Shown here piece by piece: positions 47,469 to 56,558 of a stretch of 64,000 nt of DNA. Position numbers and translations under genes: made by a program. Location of the stretch: the NCBI GenBank assembly GCA_963666945.2, contig CAXXRT010000028.1, forward strand, positions 19,814 through 83,813, written 5' to 3'. Origin of the DNA: G963666945 sp963666945 (lineage in GTDB: Bacteria; Bacteroidota; Bacteroidia; Bacteroidales; Marinifilaceae). The notes below the pieces were generated by a model. The model was not told where the DNA came from. It was given only the letters and a program-made list of their open reading frames with translations, and did no database searches. Every line of letters starts with the position of its first letter. Position 1 is the first letter of the stretch.

Positions 47469-47712
47469 CATTCCGTAAAAATATTTTTGCCCAAAAACAC
47501 ACCTTGTTCACCATTGCAAACATTATCAGGTTTTTAGAAAAACAAAAAAAAATTACTTTTTATAGATAAAAAATATACAAACCCCCTCAAAAGCTATAAA
47601 TCCCCCACCACACATAGACTAAGGAATAAAAAAAGACTTACAAAAATGCAAGTCTCAAATTATTTTCTTTAAAAAAGTTTATCTTTTTCCATCTAGCAAG
47701 CCAAATAATATA

Positions 47713-48189
47713 CTAATTATCCGGAAATTCTCCACCTCCTCCTTGTCCATGTCTATGCCTGCATCCAATTTTATTCAATAATTTTCTTTGAAAATCCCTT
47801 TCAACAGAAAGCAATCTAAAAACTTTTTTTGCTGGCAATATTTTTTTGAACCTATTATAATAGTCTTTTTTAATTATAGTCATGTTTATTTCTGCCTGAA
47901 GCATCTTATCACATTTATCCAAAATCTCTTTATCAGACTTCGATTCAACATCAAACATCACGTTTCTGTGCATCCTTTCTTTCTTAGCCTCGAAAATTTT
48001 CTTATTCATTTCATTATACAAAGGCCAGAATTTCTGCGACTCTTCCGGAGTAAGATCAAGCTCCTGAGTAATGAAAGCAACTTTTTGAGCTTCAAACTTC
48101 TTTCTCATCTCTTGTCCACGATCACAATTTTGAGCCTTAACTCCCACAGAAGCCACTAAAACCAATATTATAAATATTAACTTTTTCAT
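47713..48189 (-). CDS. Secreted Spy/CpxP-like protein
   Basis: A 158-aa exported protein with a signal peptide (1-20, ending VKAQ), then a highly charged all-helical body. ITQELDLTPEESQKFWPLYN resembles the LTxxQ motif of the Spy/CpxP family of periplasmic chaperones and metal sensors. The C-terminus has a His/Gly-rich tail (CRHRHGQGGGGEF). It is the third gene of an operon after an ECF sigma factor and a membrane protein, so an envelope-stress role is inferred. Confidence 0.7.
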   Translation of the reverse strand: MKKLIFIILVLVASVGVKAQNCDRGQEMRKKFEAQKVAFITQELDLTPEESQKFWPLYNEMNKKIFEAKKERMHRNVMFDVESKSDKEILDKCDKMLQAEINMTIIKKDYYNRFKKILPAKKVFRLLSVERDFQRKLLNKIGCRHRHGQGGGGEFPDN

Positions 48190-48207
48190 AGGTATCTATT
48201 TTATCTA

Positions 48208-48597
48208 TTATAATTCTGCAACCAATAGTTCTCCATCAACACCTTCCTCTGAAAGATATTCAATTATTTCATCCACGCTAGGTTCAAAATCCCCTGTAAA
48301 ATCAAACGTACTTTCTTCCTTAGCATTATCACCCACCCCACTCTGAGCAACGACATTACCCGATAACTTCTGAGAAGGATCAGCAAAATATGGAACCATC
48401 AGCTTTCCAATAGTCAATATAAAAAGAAAACTTGCTGCCATCCACAAAAAAGACTTCATTATTGGCAACATTCTCACCTTTTCTTTTTTCTCCTCCTGTT
48501 CCACATTTTCAATAATCCGGTCAGCAAGATTATCGAAATAACCTTCAGGAACCATAAATGGAGTTTTTTCTTTTAATTTATCTTTTAATTCAGCCAT
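48208..48597 (-). CDS. Small single-pass membrane protein, putative anti-sigma factor
   Basis: A 129-aa protein: a cytoplasmic N-terminus (about 1-48) with FMVPEGYFDNLADRIIENV, one membrane segment (about 46-70, SFLWMAASFLFILTIGKLMV) and an acidic exterior part ending in PSVDEIIEYLSEEGVDGELL. I do not recognise a named family, and there is no zinc-finger anti-sigma motif. Its place 12 nt after an ECF sigma gene, and its topology, suggest it restrains that sigma factor. That is inference only. Confidence 0.6.
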   Translation of the reverse strand: MAELKDKLKEKTPFMVPEGYFDNLADRIIENVEQEEKKEKVRMLPIMKSFLWMAASFLFILTIGKLMVPYFADPSQKLSGNVVAQSGVGDNAKEESTFDFTGDFEPSVDEIIEYLSEEGVDGELLVAEL

Positions 48598-48609
48598 AAC
48601 CTAATCTTT

Positions 48610-49164
48610 TTAAACCTCAGACAATTTCAATGTTTCCTGTATCTTTTTTACAGCATGATGATAAGAAGCCTTCAACGCCCCAACTGTCACCTCCATAATA
48701 TCTGCAATCTCCTCATATTTCATATTATCAAAATACTTCATATTAAACACTATTCTCTGCCGCTCAGGTAATTTCAAAACAGCTTTCTGAAGCTCTTTCT
48801 CTATCTTATTGCCATCAAAATACACGTCACTTTCCAGATTATTAAGCAATATATCCTCAATATCCGATCCCGTGGAGAAAGCCATTTTCTTTTTATTATT
48901 CAAAAAAGTAATACTTTCATTTGTGGCAATCCTATACATCCATGTAAAGAGCTCCGAGTCGTACCTAAAATTCCTTAGTCCTTTCCACACCTTAACAAAG
49001 GTATTTTGCAATACATCATCAGCATCATCATGAGAAATAACAATCTTTCTGATATGCCAGTAAAGCCTCTCATTGTACTTCTCCACAAGCAAACGAAAAG
49101 CCCTATTACTATCCGTTGTACCCGCAAACATTTCTAATATTTCCTTGTCTCCGTACTCCTGCAT
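48610..49164 (-). CDS. ECF-type RNA polymerase sigma factor
   Basis: A 184-aa sigma factor with region 2 (about 25-95; DDADDVLQNTFVKVWKGLRN and FTWMYRIATNESITFLNNKK) and region 4 (about 120-180; LPERQRIVFNMKYFDNMKYE, MEVTVGALKASYHHAVKKI). It is the first gene of a three-gene operon with a membrane protein and a Spy-like protein, an arrangement that points to an extracytoplasmic stress response. The operon's promoter is not obvious. Confidence 0.92.
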   Translation of the reverse strand: MQEYGDKEILEMFAGTTDSNRAFRLLVEKYNERLYWHIRKIVISHDDADDVLQNTFVKVWKGLRNFRYDSELFTWMYRIATNESITFLNNKKKMAFSTGSDIEDILLNNLESDVYFDGNKIEKELQKAVLKLPERQRIVFNMKYFDNMKYEEIADIMEVTVGALKASYHHAVKKIQETLKLSEV

Positions 49165-49264
49165 TACCGGAACTTTATATTTTAGTAATTAATTACAGTC
49201 CTAAATATAAAAAATCAATTATTTCAAACGATTCTCTTATTTGACTAACAACAAAGTTAAAGGT

Positions 49265-50302
49265 TTAATTAAGAGTATCAAAATATTGCTCAATTTCCGA
49301 GAAACGTCTCTTACGTTTAAAAAAATAAAGATATATCATGCTCCTTTCAAGAATTGTTGCATGCTTTTTCTTTACAATTTCTTTCTGCACTTTTTTTCTT
49401 TTCGATCTATATGTCCCCACCATAGTATAATAGTCCCTGTGAGCCCTCCATACTGCTCCAAAATTTTTAAACTCAAATTTCAACAGAAACTGCAAAGCTG
49501 CAACTCCATCAAGCAACTTCCTTTTAAAAAGAATAGTCCGCATAACCTTAGAAGGAAGATTCTTATATAGCATAAGCAGACTATTCCTGAAGTTAAGATA
49601 TAGCTTATGAGAAGAATTATTTGGCAAAGTACCTCCCCCAACATGATAAACTACACTTTGAGGCACACAAACCAATCTATAACCCTTACTGTGTAATCTC
49701 CAGCAAAGATCTATTTCCTCCATATGTGCAAAAAAATGTTCATCCAGTCCTCCACTGTGTAAAAATACATCCGAACGGATAAACAAAGCCGTTCCTGTAC
49801 ACCAGAAGACATCCAGTACCGAATCGTACTGACCATTATCTTTTTCAATATCAGCAAGAATCCTACCCCTGCAGAAAGGATATCCCAGGTAATCGATAAA
49901 ACCACCCGAAGCCCCTGCATATTCAAAGTTTTCCTTATTGTGGTATGCCTTAATCTTAGGTTGAGCAGCAGCAATACTCTTATCGTTATCCATAACCTCA
50001 ACAACAGGTTCTACCCATGCCTCTGCAACTTCAACATCAGAATTTAGCAGCACAAAATACTCTGCATCCACCTGCTTTAGCGCCATATTATACCCACCTG
50101 CAAAACCATAATTCTTATCAAGACGAATAATTCTAATATCAGGATAATTCTTTTCAAGAAACTCAACAGAATCATCGCTGGAATCATTATCAGCTACAAT
50201 AACCTCAGCAATATCCTTATTAGTATATTTAACAACCGAAGGCAAAAACTTTTCCATCAAAGCCCTGCCATTCCAGTTAAGTATTACAACCGCTACCTTC
50301 AT
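49265..50302 (-). CDS. Family 2 glycosyltransferase, rhamnosyltransferase-like
   Basis: A 345-aa GT2 enzyme: KVAVVILNWNGRALMEKFLP at the start, VIVADNDSSDDSV, YFVLLNSDVEVAE (the donor-binding acidic motif) and MEEIDLCWRLHSKGYRLVCV near residue 190. This pattern is that of envelope polysaccharide glycosyltransferases such as the rhamnosyl group. It is the last gene of a suhB-like/lpxL-like/GT cluster, 12 nt after the acyltransferase, so a role in LPS or capsule is likely. Confidence 0.85.
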   Translation of the reverse strand: MKVAVVILNWNGRALMEKFLPSVVKYTNKDIAEVIVADNDSSDDSVEFLEKNYPDIRIIRLDKNYGFAGGYNMALKQVDAEYFVLLNSDVEVAEAWVEPVVEVMDNDKSIAAAQPKIKAYHNKENFEYAGASGGFIDYLGYPFCRGRILADIEKDNGQYDSVLDVFWCTGTALFIRSDVFLHSGGLDEHFFAHMEEIDLCWRLHSKGYRLVCVPQSVVYHVGGGTLPNNSSHKLYLNFRNSLLMLYKNLPSKVMRTILFKRKLLDGVAALQFLLKFEFKNFGAVWRAHRDYYTMVGTYRSKRKKVQKEIVKKKHATILERSMIYLYFFKRKRRFSEIEQYFDTLN

Positions 50303-50314
50303 TATATATTATAT

Positions 50315-51202
50315 TTAAGCCTCAACAGGCCTTTTATGTTTCCATCTTTTATGAGACCAAAGCCAATACTGTGGGGTCTCCCGAATAATTTTTTCCAGTT
50401 CACGGGTATGTCTTTCAGTAATTTCTTTCTCATCAGTATTTTCAGGATCTTCACATATAGGGTACATATCAACTTCGTAATATCCCCTTTTTATCTTTTT
50501 CATATGAGCAAATACAACCGCCTGGCCTAACTTTTTAGCAATACGACCAGTTCCAACCAATACAGGAGTATCCTGATTTAAAAACTCTGTCCAATAGTTA
50601 AGATTTTGCCTATTGGGAGTCTGATCAGCAATAAAACAAGTCAAAGTAGGTTTTCCCTCCTTTCTATACTTAATCATAGTGCGAAGAGTATCATTTTTAG
50701 CCAAGGGTAATGCACCAAAAGACGACCTTATTTTATAATACATTTTATCCATCACCTTATTATGCAAAGGCTTATATATAGGAAGAAAAACAGGTTTATT
50801 ATTCCATAGAGAAAAACATGAAAGCCATTCCCAGTTACCATAGTGCCCAAGCACAACCATCACATTCTTCCCCTCATCAAAATACTTATCAACAATCTCC
50901 GCATTATTATATTTACACCTCTTCTTTATACTTTTTTCGCTCATATTCAACAATTTGAAAGTCTCAACAGACAAATCGCAAAAATGATGATAAAACTTTC
51001 TACGAATACGAAATATCTCTTCATCAGACTTCTCTGGGAAGGAATTCCTTAGGTTTGTTTCCACAACTTTTCTTCTATACCCAACTATATAATATAGTAC
51101 AAAATAAATAAAATTGGAGAAAAGGTATAAAACCCTTAATGGCAAAAGACTTATAAGCCAAATAAACCCATAAATAATATATGACAAAAACGTTCTAATC
51201 AT
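50315..51202 (-). CDS. LpxL/HtrB-like lipid A acyltransferase
   Basis: A 295-aa inner-membrane acyltransferase. An N-terminal hydrophobic anchor (about 5-40, FLSYIIYGFIWLISLLPLRV) is followed by the catalytic HX4E motif in VVLGHYGNWEWLS near residue 120, then ADQTPNRQNLNYWTEF and the terminal PQYWLWSHKRWKHKRP. It would add a secondary acyl chain to the lipid A precursor, complementing LpxA and LpxD at the other end of the window. Its start overlaps the stop of the preceding gene by 8 nt. Confidence 0.9.
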   Translation of the reverse strand: MIRTFLSYIIYGFIWLISLLPLRVLYLFSNFIYFVLYYIVGYRRKVVETNLRNSFPEKSDEEIFRIRRKFYHHFCDLSVETFKLLNMSEKSIKKRCKYNNAEIVDKYFDEGKNVMVVLGHYGNWEWLSCFSLWNNKPVFLPIYKPLHNKVMDKMYYKIRSSFGALPLAKNDTLRTMIKYRKEGKPTLTCFIADQTPNRQNLNYWTEFLNQDTPVLVGTGRIAKKLGQAVVFAHMKKIKRGYYEVDMYPICEDPENTDEKEITERHTRELEKIIRETPQYWLWSHKRWKHKRPVEA

Positions 51203-52004
51203 TAGTATGCTCAGTAAAAGGATTTAATTTATTTACTACCTCATTATGCACGAAAGGATTAGAAGCCACTATCTCTTTTCCAAATATATAATCATCACCC
51301 TCATTAAAATCACAGACCACACCTCCGGCCCTCTGTACTATAAAGGCACCTGCAGCCACATCCCAGGGTTTAAGATTATATTCAAAAAATGAATCAAATC
51401 TTCCCGCGGCCACATAAGCCAGATCAACGGCAGCAGCTCCCAGACGTCGTACACCCCTGGTATGAAGAATAAAATAATTCAACACATCCATATATGCGGT
51501 TAGTCGGCTATAATTGTGAAATGGAAAACCAGTTGCAACAAGACTATCGTCAAGATTATTAGTATCCGAAACGCTGATTCTTTCACCATTAAGATAAGAA
51601 CCATCACCTTCCCATGCATAAAAACACTCATCCAGATTTACCTCATACACAACACCTATAACTATCCTTTCATCCTCCATAAGCGCAATACTAACAGCAA
51701 AAGGACATATACCATGTACAAAATTGGTAGTCCCATCAAGGGGATCAATTACCCAATTAAATTTTTCCCCTCTATGGGTATCAGTCCCCTCCTCTGCAAT
51801 AAAACCAGCCTCAGGTAAAACCTCTTTAAGTCTTTCTACTATAAGAGCCTCAGATTGCTTATCAACAAAAGTCACCAAATCATGCTCACCCTTAATAACC
51901 ACCGAATCAGCATCCATTCCCCCTTTATAGCAACGAATAAATGCACCAGCCTCTTTTGCAGTTTCACAAACCTTAAGACATATATCTTTATAATTTATTG
52001 TCAT
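51195..52004 (-). CDS. Inositol monophosphatase family protein
   Basis: A 269-aa Mg2+-dependent phosphatase of the SuhB/IMPase fold. It has FIAEEGTD (metal ligand Glu), the signature WVIDPLDGTTNFVHGICPFA and LKPWDVAAGAFIVQRAGGVV. It may act on inositol phosphates or a related sugar phosphate; the substrate is not fixed by sequence. It is the first gene of an envelope cluster, overlapping the lpxL-like gene by 8 nt, which implies translational coupling. Confidence 0.92.
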   Translation of the reverse strand: MTINYKDICLKVCETAKEAGAFIRCYKGGMDADSVVIKGEHDLVTFVDKQSEALIVERLKEVLPEAGFIAEEGTDTHRGEKFNWVIDPLDGTTNFVHGICPFAVSIALMEDERIVIGVVYEVNLDECFYAWEGDGSYLNGERISVSDTNNLDDSLVATGFPFHNYSRLTAYMDVLNYFILHTRGVRRLGAAAVDLAYVAAGRFDSFFEYNLKPWDVAAGAFIVQRAGGVVCDFNEGDDYIFGKEIVASNPFVHNEVVNKLNPFTEHTND

Positions 52005-52086
52005 AACAATAACAATTTAAACCAGAGAATTAAAACATAATAAATTTATCAACAGATAAAATTACTAATAAATCAAACATTCAAAC

Positions 52087-53409
52087 CTATAAAACCATGC
52101 AATTTTGCACACAAATATGATTATCCCCATCATGTTCAGATTTCACGCCAGTCAATTCAACTTCGACAACCTTATTTACAAGATCAGAATCGTATTTATG
52201 TTCTACTCTAATATAATTCTCACTAAAGCCAGACATAAACTCCTTACTATTACCTTCTTCAAACAAAACCTTCGCTCTTTTACCAGTAAATTTCTTATAA
52301 AACCTCGAAAGTTTAACATCAGAATGCTCTATTAATTTCTTAGCCCTTTGTCTTCTCACATCAACAGGAACAACATAATCAAGTTCAAGAGCCTTAGTCC
52401 CAGCACGCTCAGAATAAGGAAACACATGAAGCTGACTAACATCCAGCCCTTTAATAAACTCATAGGCATCATTAAAATACTCCTCAGTCTCCCCCCTCAT
52501 ACCAACAATCACATCAACACCAATAAAAGCATCAGGCATCAATTCCTTGATTTTCTCAATTCTATGAGCAAAAAGAGCAGTATCGTACCGTCTTTTCATA
52601 AGCTTAAGCACCTCATCAGACCCACTCTGAAGAGGAATATGGAAATGAGGAGCAAACTTCTTTGAAGAAGCTACAAACTCAATTATCTCATCACTCAATA
52701 GATTAGGTTCAATAGATGAGATCCTGAATCTTTCAATCTTTTCAACCTCATCAAGAGCCTTAATAAGATCAATGAACGACTCCCCGGTAGATTTACCAAA
52801 GTCCCCGGTATTGATACCAGTAAGCACAATCTCTTTTATATTTCTGTCAGCTATCTCATTAACTTCCTTAACTGCCTCCTCAATACTCATATTTCTACTT
52901 CTACCCCTTGCATAAGGAATAGTACAATAAGTACAGAAATAATCGCATCCATCCTGGACTTTCAGAAAACACCTTGTCCTATCCCCAAGAGAGTAGGAAG
53001 TATGAAAACTTTTTATCTCATTAATCTCGCAAGGATGGGTCTCTCCAAATATCTTTTCATCAATATGCTGAAGATATTTTTCCACATTAAACTTATCCTT
53101 TGCACTAAGCACAATATTCACCCCCTTAATAGAGGCCACCTCATCGGGTTTCAGCTGAGCATAGCAGCCAACCACTATCACATAAGCACCAGGATTCCTA
53201 TTAATAAGCTTTTTAATTGCCTGACGACATTTTTTATCAGCCTGATCAGTAACAGAGCATGTATTAACAACTATTATATCTGCAATTTCCCCTTCATTAG
53301 CCTTTACTACGCCATATTTAGCAAGCTCTCTGGCGATAGTAGAAGTCTCAGAGAAATTCAATTTACAACCAAGAGTATAGTATACTACTTTCTTCCCTTT
53401 AATCATCAT
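52087..53409 (-). CDS. mtaB: tRNA t6A37 methylthiotransferase MtaB
   Basis: Radical SAM enzyme that turns t6A at position 37 of ANN-decoding tRNAs into ms2t6A. In the 440-aa protein, the N-terminal UPF0004 domain has the second-cluster Cys in YTLGCKLNFSETS, VNTCSVTDQADKKC and GCYAQ; the radical SAM motif is CDYFCTYCTIPYARGRSR near residue 150; a TRAM domain closes the protein. Length and the GCKLNF start fit MtaB rather than MiaB or RimO. It is a single gene. Confidence 0.93.
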   Translation of the reverse strand: MMIKGKKVVYYTLGCKLNFSETSTIARELAKYGVVKANEGEIADIIVVNTCSVTDQADKKCRQAIKKLINRNPGAYVIVVGCYAQLKPDEVASIKGVNIVLSAKDKFNVEKYLQHIDEKIFGETHPCEINEIKSFHTSYSLGDRTRCFLKVQDGCDYFCTYCTIPYARGRSRNMSIEEAVKEVNEIADRNIKEIVLTGINTGDFGKSTGESFIDLIKALDEVEKIERFRISSIEPNLLSDEIIEFVASSKKFAPHFHIPLQSGSDEVLKLMKRRYDTALFAHRIEKIKELMPDAFIGVDVIVGMRGETEEYFNDAYEFIKGLDVSQLHVFPYSERAGTKALELDYVVPVDVRRQRAKKLIEHSDVKLSRFYKKFTGKRAKVLFEEGNSKEFMSGFSENYIRVEHKYDSDLVNKVVEVELTGVKSEHDGDNHICVQNCMVL

Positions 53410-53519
53410 TTCTAACCCTCTAAAATTTTAAGAAGCAAAGATAAGATAATAAGCCGAAAACAAAAAAAGAAGGAACGGCCAAAGCAATTCCCTCTCTCTA
53501 TATATTAGTTGCACTAATA

Positions 53520-54473
53520 TTATTCCTGTTCAGCTAACCATCTTTCGCAGTCAATGGCAGCACGACAACCAGCACCAGCAGAAGTAATCGCTTGACGGTA
53601 TACAGGATCCATTACATCACCTGCAGCAAAAACTCCCTCTATATTAGTCCTGGTAGATGCACCATTGGTGATAATATATCCCTGATCATCACAATTAATA
53701 AATTTCTTAAACACGTCTGTATTAGGCGTATGACCGATAGCAAGGAAGAAACCATCAATTTTAATATCAACCTCAGTCTCATCAGGCTGTCCCATACGCT
53801 TAATAAGCTTAACCCCCTCTACACCATTCTCACCATAAATCTCTTTAGTATTGTGTTCGAAAAGAACCTCAATATTTTTAGTAGCGAATGTTCTTTCCTG
53901 CATAGCTTTTGAAGCACGAAGGTAATCTTTACGAACGATAAGATAAACCTTATTACAAAGACCAGCAAGATAAGTAGCCTCTTCACAAGCAGTATCACCA
54001 CCACCAACAACAGCAACATCTTTACCTCTATAGAAGAAACCATCACAAGTAGCACAAGCAGAAACACCCATACCCTTGTATTTTTCTTCACTTTCAAGAC
54101 CAAGATACCTGGCAGTAGCACCAGTACAGATAATTACTGAATCAGCCTCAATTTTCTTGCTACCATCTATAGTCAAAACATGAGGTTTACCGGAAAAATC
54201 CACATCAGTAACAATACCAAAACGAACATCTGTACCAAAACGTTCAGCCTGAGCTTTAAGATCTTCCATCATATCAGGACCAGTAATTCCCTGAGGATAA
54301 CCTGGAAAGTTATCTATTTCAGTTGTAGTAGTCAACTGCCCCCCCATCTGTAGACCAGTATACAAAACAGGACTCAGGTTAGCTCTTGCAGCATAGATGG
54401 CAGCAGTATAACCAGCAGGACCAGAACCAACGATAAGGCACTTCACTCTTTCAATATTTTCTAAATTATCCAT
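53520..54473 (-). CDS. trxB: Thioredoxin-disulfide reductase
   Basis: Flavoenzyme that reduces thioredoxin with NADPH. The 317-aa protein has the FAD motif CLIVGSGPAGYTAAIYAARA, the redox pair in GVSACATCDGFFYRG near residue 137, the NADPH motif VAVVGGGDTACEEA and GVFAAGDVMDP near the end. Reduced thioredoxin would feed the DsbD pathway encoded upstream in the window. It is a single gene behind a consensus-like promoter. Confidence 0.97.
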   Translation of the reverse strand: MDNLENIERVKCLIVGSGPAGYTAAIYAARANLSPVLYTGLQMGGQLTTTTEIDNFPGYPQGITGPDMMEDLKAQAERFGTDVRFGIVTDVDFSGKPHVLTIDGSKKIEADSVIICTGATARYLGLESEEKYKGMGVSACATCDGFFYRGKDVAVVGGGDTACEEATYLAGLCNKVYLIVRKDYLRASKAMQERTFATKNIEVLFEHNTKEIYGENGVEGVKLIKRMGQPDETEVDIKIDGFFLAIGHTPNTDVFKKFINCDDQGYIITNGASTRTNIEGVFAAGDVMDPVYRQAITSAGAGCRAAIDCERWLAEQE

Positions 54474-54516
54474 AATGAATTTATTTTGTTTTTTGTATAT
54501 CCATCAATTATCACTG

Positions 54517-54548
54517 CAAATCTAAAAATTAAATAAATTTGTAACAAC
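54517..54548 (-). promoter_or_regulatory. Promoter of trxB
   Basis: On the minus strand, TAGATTTG at 54524-54517 fits TAnnTTTG, and GTTG lies 20 nt upstream at 54548-54545. The leader would be about 35 nt. Confidence 0.5.
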
Positions 54549-54610
54549 GTGAAATTCAAAGCCAGACTATAAAAAATGTTAAAATAGAATAAAGCTTTTT
54601 AACAAATTCC

Positions 54611-54641
54611 TTTGCAAATAGATACACATAACCTATATTTG
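54611..54641 (+). promoter_or_regulatory. Promoter of the tRNA-Pro(GGG) gene
   Basis: TTTG at 54611-54614 and TATATTTG at 54634-54641 are exactly 19 nt apart, an exact consensus match. The tRNA starts 11 nt after the -7 element. Confidence 0.85.
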
Positions 54642-54651
54642 CAAGCGATTT

Positions 54652-54727
54652 CGGGATGTAGCTCAGTCCGGTTTAGAGTACACGTCTGGGGGGCGTGGGG
54701 TCGCAAGTTCGAATCTTGTCATCCCGA
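54652..54727 (+). tRNA. tRNA-Pro(GGG)
   Basis: 76 nt: acceptor CGGGATG/CATCCCG, anticodon stem CACGT/GCGTG around loop CTGGGGG (anticodon GGG), T-loop TTCGAAT, discriminator A. CCA is not encoded. Confidence 0.95.
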
Positions 54728-54744
54728 CAAATCAAACACTATAA

Positions 54745-54775
54745 AATCCTGTCTAAACAGATAGGATTATTTTTT
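54745..54775 (+). terminator. Terminator-like hairpin between two tRNA-Pro genes
   Basis: A 10-bp stem with one G-T pair (54745-54754 with 54759-54768) is followed by a T-run that abuts the next tRNA. No separate promoter for that tRNA is visible, so the hairpin must be leaky or act after processing. Confidence 0.7.
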
Positions 54776-54850
54776 CGGGGTGTAGCGCAGTCCGGTTAGC
54801 GCACCTGCTTTGGGAGCAGGGGGTCCCAGGTTCGAATCCTGGTACCCCGA
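54776..54850 (+). tRNA. tRNA-Pro(TGG), copy 3
   Basis: 75 nt, identical to the two copies near 47.1 kb but on the opposite strand. The anticodon loop is TTTGGGA and the discriminator is A. Confidence 0.97.
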
Positions 54851-54852
54851 CA

Positions 54853-54895
54853 ATCAAAAAATCCGTTACTTCTTTAAAGTAGCGGATTTTTTGAT
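54853..54895. terminator. Terminator after tRNA-Pro(TGG) copy 3
   Basis: A 19-bp stem with one wobble (54853-54871 with 54877-54895) and a 5-nt loop. A-rich and T-rich arms allow use on both strands, so it may also end the convergent ABC gene. Confidence 0.88.
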
Positions 54896-54939
54896 CTAAG
54901 TAGTTGTATATTTCTTACATAATCTAATTCAATCTATTA

Positions 54940-55633
54940 TTAAAAGGAATTGTAATATAAACTCTTACTATATCCCCGTTTTTCTTTCCTGGAATCCATT
55001 TTGGCATTGCCCAGACAACCCAGATAATAAGTTTTACCGTTATTAATTACATAAAGATCATCGGAGATATCTATGGTATATTTATACAAATGGTCTGTAA
55101 TTATTATTCCTTTATTTTCTTTTTCTCTTAGTATTAACTCCTTAATTGTATCAACATGTAACGGCATTACCTGTGAGAATAGTTCATCCAGAATACAGAA
55201 CTTTGTTTTTGATGTTAAGATTGCATATATCTCAACTATCCTTTTAGCTCCACCCGATAGTTTGCCCAAATTTATTTTGTAGAATATTTCCAAATCTGGA
55301 AACTCATTTACAAAATCTCCAAAATCAAGTTTAAAATCTTTAAAAACTCTTTTTATTGTTACATATCTTGACAGAAACACAAATTGAGGCAAATATCTCA
55401 TTAAGTCAGGTGAACGAAAATCTGAAATAATATATTCCCCTATTTATTCGAATAGATTTATCGTTTGTCTTAATCTCCCCATAAATAATATTCATTAAAC
55501 AGGTCTTCCCGGAACCATTACGACCAAGTAATCCTTTAACAAAACCAATCTCTACCTTCAAATAGACATCCTGCAATACTCTATTTTTTGCATATTCAAG
55601 AATTACACTATCAACTTCCAGAGAATGTTTCAT
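54940..55633 (-). CDS. ABC transporter ATP-binding protein, frame interrupted
   Basis: Two frames together make one ABC ATPase. The first (55406-55633) begins MKHSLEVDSVILEYAKNRVL and holds Walker A GLLGRNGSGKTCLM. The second (54940-55401) has the signature LGKLSGGAKR, Walker B FCILDELFS and the H-loop GIIITDHLYKY. Removing one base from C4 (55437-55440) joins them as NREYIISDFRSPDLMRYLPQ, about 230 aa. The Walker B region reads DEL instead of DEP, and SQVMP replaces the usual SGLSP D-loop. It follows a small membrane protein gene by 5 nt. The substrate is unknown. Confidence 0.75.
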
Positions 55634-55638
55634 TTAAA

Positions 55639-55924
55639 TTATAATACTAAAGTTAGTAACAGGTTAAAAAGAATAATATCGAAAGACAAAGTAGTAATCC
55701 TTAAAAGCTTCTTAGATACTCCAAAATTCTTGTAATAATAGAATTCGTTCCTTTTATAATTATTTATAAAATATTAAGCCAAGAGTTGCTATTTTAAACC
55801 AAAAGAGTTCCATAAATACACTAATTCCATAGCGATAGGCAAGTCCCATACAAACAAAATTAATCACATAACTCGCGAATATATATGATCTGTAAAATGT
55901 TGCTATAAGCCTTAGTGTTTTCAT
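55639..55924 (-). CDS. Small membrane protein upstream of the ABC ATPase, frame interrupted
   Basis: From the ATG at 55924 the frame encodes MKTLRLIATFYRSYIFASYV and further hydrophobic sequence with YRYGISVFMELFWFKIATLG, then stops early. In the next frame it continues NNYKRNEFYYYKNFGVSKKL and a last hydrophobic segment ending TLVL at a stop at 55639. Dropping one base within 55763-55771 joins them into about 94 aa with three membrane segments. I know of no function. Its position, 5 nt before the ABC ATPase, suggests it is that ATPase's membrane partner. Confidence 0.6.
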
Positions 55925-55947
55925 TCTAAAATTAGATTATAATCCCC

Positions 55948-56133
55948 CTAAAGTTTAGTTTCATTTCCAAGAATAAAATATAAGATTGAACCTAGATAAG
56001 GAAAGAATATAACTACGATTACCCAAATAATTTTATTGTATCCGGTAAATTCGTTTCTTAAGATATCGATAAGTGCAAACAGTGGTAGTAATACAGCTGC
56101 AATAACCAACAAAACAGGCAAAAAGAAAAACAT
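55948..56133 (-). CDS. PLDc_N-domain small membrane protein
   Basis: A 61-aa protein with two hydrophobic segments (FFFLPVLLVIAAVLLPLFAL and IIWVIVVIFFPYLGSILYFI) and the VFFPYLGSILYFILG-type ending of the PLDc_N (phospholipase D nuclease N-terminal) domain, without any nuclease domain. Such free-standing PLDc_N proteins are common in Bacteroidota and have no known role. It is 23 nt upstream of the small membrane protein and ABC ATPase genes, probably in one operon. Confidence 0.8.
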   Translation of the reverse strand: MFFFLPVLLVIAAVLLPLFALIDILRNEFTGYNKIIWVIVVIFFPYLGSILYFILGNETKL

Positions 56134-56558
56134 AATAATCTAAATTAATTTATAAATGATTCTCTCGTTAAGTTTCTATAAAAAAAGACTCCCTAAAATA
56201 AAAACACCTGTCATTCAAAATATTTCCATCAAGAAACATTAAAACAAATATTTTATTAATACAAATATAATTCTTTTGAGGTATCAATCCATAATTCCAT
56301 ATAGTTAATTATATACTTTGAGTATTTTTCAACAGAATTAACTCTTAATCATATTCATATCAACTCTGAAGTTTAAAAATGCTTTTCGCAAGCTTTATAA
56401 CTGCTTTCTGGCTCATATATAACATAAACCTACCACAAACACCAGGGGAGGTATAGCGAAAATAAGGGGATAATTGGGATTAAAACATAAGTTAAACAAT
56501 ATCAAAAAACTTCTGCAAATATTTAGTATGTTTGTAAAACAATATAATAATAAATAAA
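56134..56558. other. Divergent intergenic region PLDc_N / DUF885
   Basis: A 425-bp AT-rich stretch. Toward the PLDc_N gene there is a TATATTTG element on the minus strand (56262-56269) without a TTTG at 19 nt. Toward DUF885 there is TATGTTTG at 56527-56534. I see no ORF, RNA gene or repeat in the rest. Confidence 0.5.
56527..56534 (+). promoter_or_regulatory. Possible -7 element before the DUF885 gene
   Basis: TATGTTTG fits TAnnTTTG and would start transcription about 18 nt before the ATG. No TTTG lies 19 nt upstream. Confidence 0.4.
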
